Part shown: one piece after another, positions 58,268 to 64,000 of the stretch
Layout: every line of letters starts with the position of its first letter
How positions within the stretch are numbered: the first letter of the stretch is position 1
Assembly (NCBI RefSeq): GCF_048569485.1
Contig: NC_134364.1
Span: forward strand, 127,112,752-127,176,751
From: Anomaloglossus baeobatrachus
Lineage: Eukaryota; Chordata; Amphibia; Anura; Aromobatidae
DNA: 64,000 bases
Direction of reading: 5' to 3'
Translations under genes and position numbers: made by a program
The notes under the pieces: generated by a model
The model's database searches: none
What the model saw: the letters and a program-made list of their open reading frames with translations, nothing else
Told to the model about the DNA's origin: nothing

Positions 58268-61200
58268 ACGGGACACAGGGGGTGTAATAATACACAGCAC
58301 ACAGGGGGTATACAGGGGTGTAATAATATACAGCACACGTGGGTGTACAGGGGTGTAATAATATACAGCACACAGGGGTATACAGGGGTGTAATAATATA
58401 CAGCACACTGGGGTATACAGGGGTGTAATAATATACAGCACACTGGGGTATACAGGGGTGTAATAATATACAGCACACAGGGGGTATACAGGGGTGTAAT
58501 AATATACAGCACACGTGGGTGTACAGGGGTGTAATAATATACAGCACACTGGGGTATACAGGGGTGTAATAATATACAGCACACTGGGGTATACAGGGGT
58601 GTAATAATATACAGCACACTGGGGTATACAGGGGTGTAATAATATACAGCACACAGGGGGTATACAGGGGTGTAATAATATACAGCACACTGGGGTATAC
58701 AGGGGTGTAATAATATACAGCACACAGGGGGTATACAGGGGTGTAATAATATACAGCACACTGGGGTATACAGGGGTGTAATAATATACAGCACACTGGG
58801 GTATACAGGGGTGTAATAATATACAGCACACTGGGGTATACAGGGGTGTAATAATATACAGCACACAGGGGTATACAGGGGTGTAATAATATACAGCACA
58901 CAGGGGTATACAGGGGTGTAATAATATACAGCACACGTGGGTGTACAGGGGTGTAATAATATACAGCACACGTGGGTGTACAGGGGTGTAATAATATACA
59001 GCACACAGGGGGTATACAGGGGTGTAATAATATACAGCACACAGGGGTATAATAATATACAGCACACTGGGGTATACAGGGGGTGTAATAATATACAGCA
59101 CACTGGGGTATACAGGGGGTGTAATAATATACAGCACACTGGGGTATACAGGGGGTGTAATAATATACAGCACACTGGGGTATACAGGGGGTGTAATAAT
59201 ATACAGCACACTGGGGTATACAGGGGGTGTAATAATATACAGCACACTGGGGTATACAGGGGGTGTAATAATATACAGCACACTGGGGTATACAGGGGTG
59301 TAATAATATACAGCACACAGGGGTGTAATAATATACAGCACACAGGGATATACAGGGGTGTAATAATATACAGCACACAGGGGTATACAGGGGGTGTAAT
59401 AATATACAGCACACGGGTGTATACAGGGGTGTAATAATATACAGCACACAGGGGTATACAGGGGGTGTAATAATATACAGCACACTGGGGTATACAGGGG
59501 TGTAATAATATACAGCACACAGGGGTATACAGGGGTGTAATAATATACAGCACACAGGGGTATACAGGGGTGTAATAATATACAGCACACTGGGGTATAC
59601 AGGGGTGTAATAATATACAGCACACAGGGGTATACAGGGGTGTAATAATATACAGCACACAGGGGTATACAGGGGTGTGATAATATACAGCACACAGGGG
59701 TATACAGGGGTGTGATAATATACAGCACACAGGGGTATACAGGGGTGTAATAATATACAGCACACAGGGGTATACAGGGGGTGTAATAATATACAGCACA
59801 CTGGGGTATACAGGGGTGTAATAATATACAGCACACTGGGGTATACAGGGGTGTAATAATATACAGCACACAGGGGTATACAGGGGTGTAATAATATACA
59901 GCACACAGGGGTATACAGGGGTGTAATAATATACAGCACACAGGGGTGTAATAATATACAGCACACAGGGGTATAATAATATACAGCACACTGGGGTATA
60001 CAGGGGGTGTAATAATATACAGCACACAGGGGTATACAGGGGTGTAATAATATACAGCACATAGGGGTATACAGGGGTGTAATAATATACAGTATACAGG
60101 GGTGTAATAATATACAGCACACTGGGGTATACAGGGGTGTAATAATATACAGCACACTGGGGTATACAGGGGGTGTAATAATATACAGCACACTGGGGTA
60201 TACAGGGGGTGTAATAATATACAGCACACTGGGGTATACAGGGGGTGTAATAATATACAGCACACTGGGGTATACAGGGGTGTAATAATATACAGCACAC
60301 TGGGGTATACAGGGGTGTAATAATATACAGCACACTGGGGTATACAGGGGTGTAATAATATACAGCACAAAAGGGGTATACAGGGGTGTAATAATATACA
60401 GCAGACAGGGGTATACAGGGGTGTAATAATATACAGCACACTGGGGTATAATAATATACAGCACACTGGGGTATAATAATATACAGCACACAGGGGTATA
60501 CAGGGGTGTAATAATATACAGCACACAGGGGTATACAGGGGTGTAATAATATACAGCACACTGGGGTATACAGGGGTGTAATAATATACAGCACACAGGG
60601 GTGTAATAATATACAGCACACAGGGGTATACAGGGGTGTAATAATATACAGCACACTGGGGTATACAGGGGTGTAATAATATACAGCACACAGGGGTATA
60701 CAGGGGGTGTAATAATATACAGCACACGGGTGTATACAGGGGTGTAATAATATACAGCACACAGGGGTATACAGGGGTGTAATAATATACAGCACACAGG
60801 GGTATACAGGGGTGTGATAATATACAGCACACAGGGGTATACAGGGGTGTGATAATATACAGCACACAGGGGTATACAGGGGGTGTAATAATATACAGCA
60901 CACAGGGGTATACAGGGGTGTAATAATATACAGCACACAGGGGTATACAGGGGTGTAATAATATACAGCACACAGGGGTATACAGGGGTGTAATAATATA
61001 CAGCACACTGGGGTATACAGGGGTGTAATAATATACAGCACACAGGGGTGTAATAATATACAGCACACAGGGGTATACAGGGGGTGTAATAATATACAGC
61101 ACACGGGTGTATACAGGGGTGTAATAATATACAGCACACAGGGGTATACAGGGGTGTAATAATATACAGCACACAGGTGTATACAGGGGTGTAATAATAT

Positions 61201-64000
61201 ACAGCACACAGGGGTATACAGGGGTGTAATAATATACAGCACACAGGGGTATACAGGGGTGTAATAATATACAGCACACAGGGGTATACAGGGGTGTAAT
61301 AATATACGGTATACAGGGGTGTAATAATATACAGCACACTGGGGTATACAGGGGTGTAATAATATACAGCACACAGGGGTATACAGGGGTGTAATAATAT
61401 ACAGCACACAGGGGTATACAGGGGTGTAATAATATACAGCACACAGGGGTATACAGGGGTGTAATAATATACAGCACACAGGGGTATACAGGGGTGTAAT
61501 AATATACAGCACACAGGGGTATACAGGGGTGTAATAATATACAGCACACTGGGGTATACAGGGGGTGTAATAATATACAGCAGACAGGGGTATACAGGGG
61601 TGTAATAATATACAGCACACTGGGGTATAATAATATACAGCACACTGGGGTATAATAATATACAGCACACAGGGGTATACAGGGGTGTAATAATATACAG
61701 CACACAGGGGTATACAGGGGTGTAATAATATACAGTATACAGGGGTGTAATAATATACAGTATACAGGGGTGTAATAATATACAGTATACAGGGGTGTAA
61801 TAATATACAGCACACTGGGGTATACAGGGGTGTAATAATATACAGCACACAGGGGTATACAGGGGTGTAATAATATACAGCACATAGGGGTATACAGGGG
61901 TGTAATAATATACAGCACACAGGGGTATACAGGGGTGTAATAATATACAGCACACAGGGGTATACAGGGGTGTAATAATATACAGCACACAGGGGTATAC
62001 AGGGGTGTAATAATATACAGCACACAGGGGTGTAATAATATACAGCACACAGGGGTATACAGGGGTGTAATAATATACAGCACACTGGGGTATACAGGGG
62101 TGTAATAATATACAGCACACAGGGGTATACAGGGGGTGTAATAATATACAGCACACGGGTGTATACAGGGGTGTAATAATATACAGCACACAGGGGTATA
62201 CAGGGGTGTAATAATATACAGCACACAGGGGTATACAGGGGTGTGATAATATACAGCACACAGGGGTATACAGGGGTGTGATAATATACAGCACACAGGG
62301 GTATACAGGGGGTGTAATAATATACAGCACACAGGGGTATACAGGGGTGTAATAATATACAGCACACAGGGGTATACAGGGGTGTAATAATATACAGCAC
62401 ACAGGGGTATACAGGGGTGTAATAATATACAGCACACTGGGGTATACAGGGGTGTAATAATATACAGCACACAGGGGTGTAATAATATACAGCACACAGG
62501 GGTATACAGGGGGTGTAATAATATACAGCACACGGGTGTATACAGGGGTGTAATAATATACAGCACACAGGGGTATACAGGGGTGTAATAATATACAGCA
62601 CACAGGTGTATACAGGGGTGTAATAATATACAGCACACAGGGGTATACAGGGGTGTAATAATATACAGCACACAGGGGTATACAGGGGTGTAATAATATA
62701 CAGCACACAGGGGTATACAGGGGTGTAATAATATACGGTATACAGGGGTGTAATAATATACAGCACACTGGGGTATACAGGGGTGTAATAATATACAGCA
62801 CACAGGGGTATACAGGGGTGTAATAATATACAGCACACAGGGGTATACAGGGGTGTAATAATATACAGCACACAGGGGTATACAGGGGTGTAATAATATA
62901 CAGCACACAGGGGTATACAGGGGTGTAATAATATACAGCACACAGGGGTATACAGGGGTGTAATAATATACAGCACACTGGGGTATACAGGGGGTGTAAT
63001 AATATACAGCAGACAGGGGTATACAGGGGTGTAATAATATACAGCACACTGGGGTATAATAATATACAGCACACTGGGGTATAATAATATACAGCACACA
63101 GGGGTATACAGGGGTGTAATAATATACAGCACACAGGGGTATACAGGGGTGTAATAATATACAGTATACAGGGGTGTAATAATATACAGTATACAGGGGT
63201 GTAATAATATACAGTATACAGGGGTGTAATAATATACAGCACACTGGGGTATACAGGGGTGTAATAATATACAGCACACAGGGGTATACAGGGGTGTAAT
63301 AATATACAGCACATAGGGGTATACAGGGGTGTAATAATATACAGCACACAGGGGTATACAGGGGTGTAATAATATACAGCACACAGGGGTATACAGGGGT
63401 GTAATAATATACAGCACACAGGGGTATACAGGGGTGTAATAATATACAGCACACAGGGGTATACAGGGGTGTAATAATATACAGCACACTGGGGTATACA
63501 GGGGTGTAATAATATACAGCACACAGGGGTATACAGGGGTGTAATAATATACAGCACACTGGGGTATACAGGGGTGTAATAATATACAGCACACTGGGGT
63601 ATACAGGGGTGTAATAATATACAGCACACTGGGGTATACAGGGGTGTAATAATATACAGCACACTGGGGTATACAGGGGTGTAATAACATAGAGTACATA
63701 GGGGGTATACAGGGGTGTAATAATATACAGCACACTGGGGTATACAGGGGTGTAATAATATACAGCACACTGGGGTATACAGGGGTGTAATAATATACAG
63801 CACACTGGGGTATACAGGGGTGTAATAATATACAGCACACTGGGGTATAATAATATACAGCACACTGGGGTATAATAATATACAGCACACAGGGGTATAC
63901 AGGGGTGTAATAATATACAGCACACAGGGGTATACAGGGGTGTAATAATATACAGTATACAGGGGTGTAATAATATACAGTATACAGGGGTGTAATAATA
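58268..64000. repeat. Mixed 22-36-bp minisatellite array in PPOX intron 1
   Basis: More than 170 units of taataatatacagcacac type with gggg-bearing spacers of variable length, running off the right edge. Rare variants recur exactly 1,429 bp apart (cacggg at 60725 and 62154; tatacggt at 61306 and 62735; acatagg at 61882 and 63311), showing a 1.43-kb tandem duplication. Giant - strand frames here are artefacts. Confidence 0.97.

Noticed and set aside
58123-63888. Three minus frames of about 1,900 codons rich in Tyr, Cys and Ile
   Set aside because: Repeat artefact in PPOX intron 1. Only the last residues before the exon 1 donor belong to PPOX.

Overview
The window is vertebrate nuclear DNA and most likely comes from a frog or toad. 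Two complete, intron-bearing vertebrate genes are present in the convergent order known from mammals. The interspersed repeats (Tc1/mariner, hAT, a TTAA-flanked element, a CR1/L2-type LINE, a Penelope-like fragment, tRNA-derived SINEs) resemble those common in anuran genomes. The species call is an inference from repeat style.

B4GALT3 (beta-1,4-galactosyltransferase 3) lies on the + strand. Its probable CpG-rich promoter and noncoding first exon are at about 5.1-5.6 kb, and six coding exons lie between 17958 and 30415 (472 codons plus stop, all open). PPOX (protoporphyrinogen oxidase) lies on the - strand, with twelve coding exons between 58257 and 48600 (476 codons plus stop, all open). The genes face each other tail to tail, about 18 kb apart. 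Both were assembled by hand from splice sites whose phases agree throughout.

Roughly 60% of the window is tandem repeat. Some sixteen long minisatellite arrays (units about 18-80 bp, up to about 5.7 kb each) fill B4GALT3 introns and its presumed 3' UTR, the intergenic space, and PPOX introns 1, 4 and 8 (numbered by coding exon). Because many units lack stops, they give giant open frames on both strands; these are not genes. Several arrays show higher-order periods: 312 bp, 602 bp and 1,429 bp.

Layout: 1-3565, two related arrays with a perfect 195-bp palindrome between them; 3.6-5.6 kb, an inverted repeat, a 31-bp array and the promoter region; 5.6-18 kb, B4GALT3 intron 1 with four arrays and a Tc1-like relic; 18-30.4 kb, the B4GALT3 coding exons; 30.4-32.6 kb, 3' UTR with an array; 32.7-48.5 kb, intergenic DNA with a degenerate PPOX exon copy, a hAT element with nested insertions, a LINE, a mariner carrying an array inside its transposase frame, and SINEs; 48.5-58.3 kb, PPOX; 58.3-64 kb, the array in PPOX intron 1.

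The most unusual theme is that minisatellites appear to have arisen inside, or joined to, DNA-transposon sequence at least three times, without damaging the two host genes.
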